NCBI GenBank assembly: GCA_029262095.1
Contig: JAJDAB010000201.1
Location: 1-6,241, forward strand
DNA length: 6,241 bases
DNA from: Candidatus Hydrogenedentota bacterium
GTDB taxonomy: Bacteria > Hydrogenedentota > Hydrogenedentia > Hydrogenedentales > SLHB01
Reading direction: 5' to 3'
Under the pieces are notes generated by a model, which saw only the letters and a list, made by a program, of their open reading frames with translations, did no database searches and was not told the DNA's origin. Position numbers and translations under genes: made by a program. Positions 5,780-6,241 of the stretch are shown one piece after another (the first letter of the stretch is position 1; each line of letters opens with the position of its first letter).

Positions 5780-6241
5780 CTATGCCAATTCCAGTTGCGA
5801 ACCCGCGTGCTTTCGTTCCAGCGCCAATAGTTGTTCTTTAATTGGAATCCCGCCGCCGAACCCGGTCATAGATCCCGTGCTTCCGATGACGCGGTGACAC
5901 GGCACAATAATTGGGATTGGGTTCTTACCATTTGCGGCGCCGACCGCGCGAGATGCTTTTGGATTGCCAATACTCGCGGCGAGCTCGCCGTATGACGTCG
6001 TTTCACCATATGGAATCTGACGCAGCGCGTTCCATACACCGGTTTGGAATGCGGTGCCTTCCGGCGTCAAGCGCACAGTGAAGTCCCGCAGAGTTCCGGC
6101 GAAGTATTGGTCCAGTTGATCGCATACGTTCGTGAACACTGCTGCGTTTTTGATCCACTTTGGGTCCTGCGTCATGGGGCGTGGGCCGTCTTGAAAGCCG
6201 ATATGCGTTAGCTCGGTCTCCGTTCCCACTAACAACAACTT
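5780..6241 (-). CDS. ogt: Methylated-DNA--protein-cysteine S-methyltransferase (partial, N-terminus cut by window)
   Basis: This DNA-repair protein moves the alkyl group from O6-alkylguanine (and O4-alkylthymine) in DNA onto its own cysteine in a one-shot reaction in the cytoplasm. The C-terminal DNA-binding and active-site domain is complete: GTAFQTGVWNALRQIPYGETTSYGELA, the recognition-helix region with the arginine finger (SRAVGAANGKNP), the acceptor motif PCHRVIG with the cysteine codon at 5899-5897, and the closing TGFGGG and KEQLLALERK. The start is not in the window. The frame is open to the edge (AAG TTG TTG TTA...), reading KLLLVGTETELTHIGF, the second beta-strand region of the usual SPIG-x-LLLVG opening. 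TTG at 6238 is therefore almost certainly internal, and about 10-20 N-terminal residues are missing. The gene faces the glycosidase and is unrelated to its pathway. The family is certain; the choice of ogt rather than another paralogue symbol is by similarity in architecture (no Ada domain seen here). Confidence 0.93.
   Translation of the reverse strand, partial: KLLLVGTETELTHIGFQDGPRPMTQDPKWIKNAAVFTNVCDQLDQYFAGTLRDFTVRLTPEGTAFQTGVWNALRQIPYGETTSYGELAASIGNPKASRAVGAANGKNPIPIIVPCHRVIGSTGSMTGFGGGIPIKEQLLALERKHAGSQLELA

Overview
The window looks like a piece of a planctomycete-like, or related PVC-group, genome specialised in carbohydrates. GC content is moderate. The support is the gene repertoire: a Tat-exported, lipid-anchored Gfo/Idh/MocA oxidoreductase, a single-domain CBM6 lipoprotein, a secreted PQQ-like beta-propeller and a large exported glycosidase-like protein with a GH20b/GH67N-type N-terminus. 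The lineage is an inference from this repertoire; no rRNA or other phylogenetic marker is present. No tRNA, CRISPR array, insertion sequence or phage gene was seen.

Layout. Positions 1-80 (minus) carry the start of a secreted protein that runs off the left edge. A perfect 28-bp palindrome at 158-185 separates it from a minus-strand pair: the CBM6 lipoprotein (2212 to 1640) followed after 69 nt by the Gfo/Idh/MocA oxidoreductase (1570 to 194). A 114-bp divergent intergenic region (2213-2326) separates this pair from a plus-strand pair: the beta-propeller (2327-3271) and the glycosidase-like protein (3268-5664). The two plus-strand genes overlap by ATGA and are probably translationally coupled. 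A 115-bp convergent gap with terminator-like structure follows. The window ends with a methylated-DNA-protein-cysteine methyltransferase on the minus strand (5780 to beyond 6241), whose N-terminus is cut by the window edge.

How the genes may work together. All four complete central genes carry export signals: Sec for the propeller and the glycosidase, a lipobox for the CBM6 protein, and Tat plus a lipobox for the oxidoreductase. Together they resemble a small divergent locus for handling a glycan outside the cytoplasm. The CBM6 protein would bind sugar at a membrane, the large TIM-barrel protein would cleave a glycoside, the oxidoreductase would oxidise or reduce a released sugar, and the propeller would have a binding or scaffold role. 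The substrate cannot be read from the sequence. The methyltransferase is an unrelated DNA-repair housekeeping gene.

The most interesting element is the translationally coupled propeller plus GH20b/GH67N-like protein. It is recognisable by fold but not assignable to a characterised activity.
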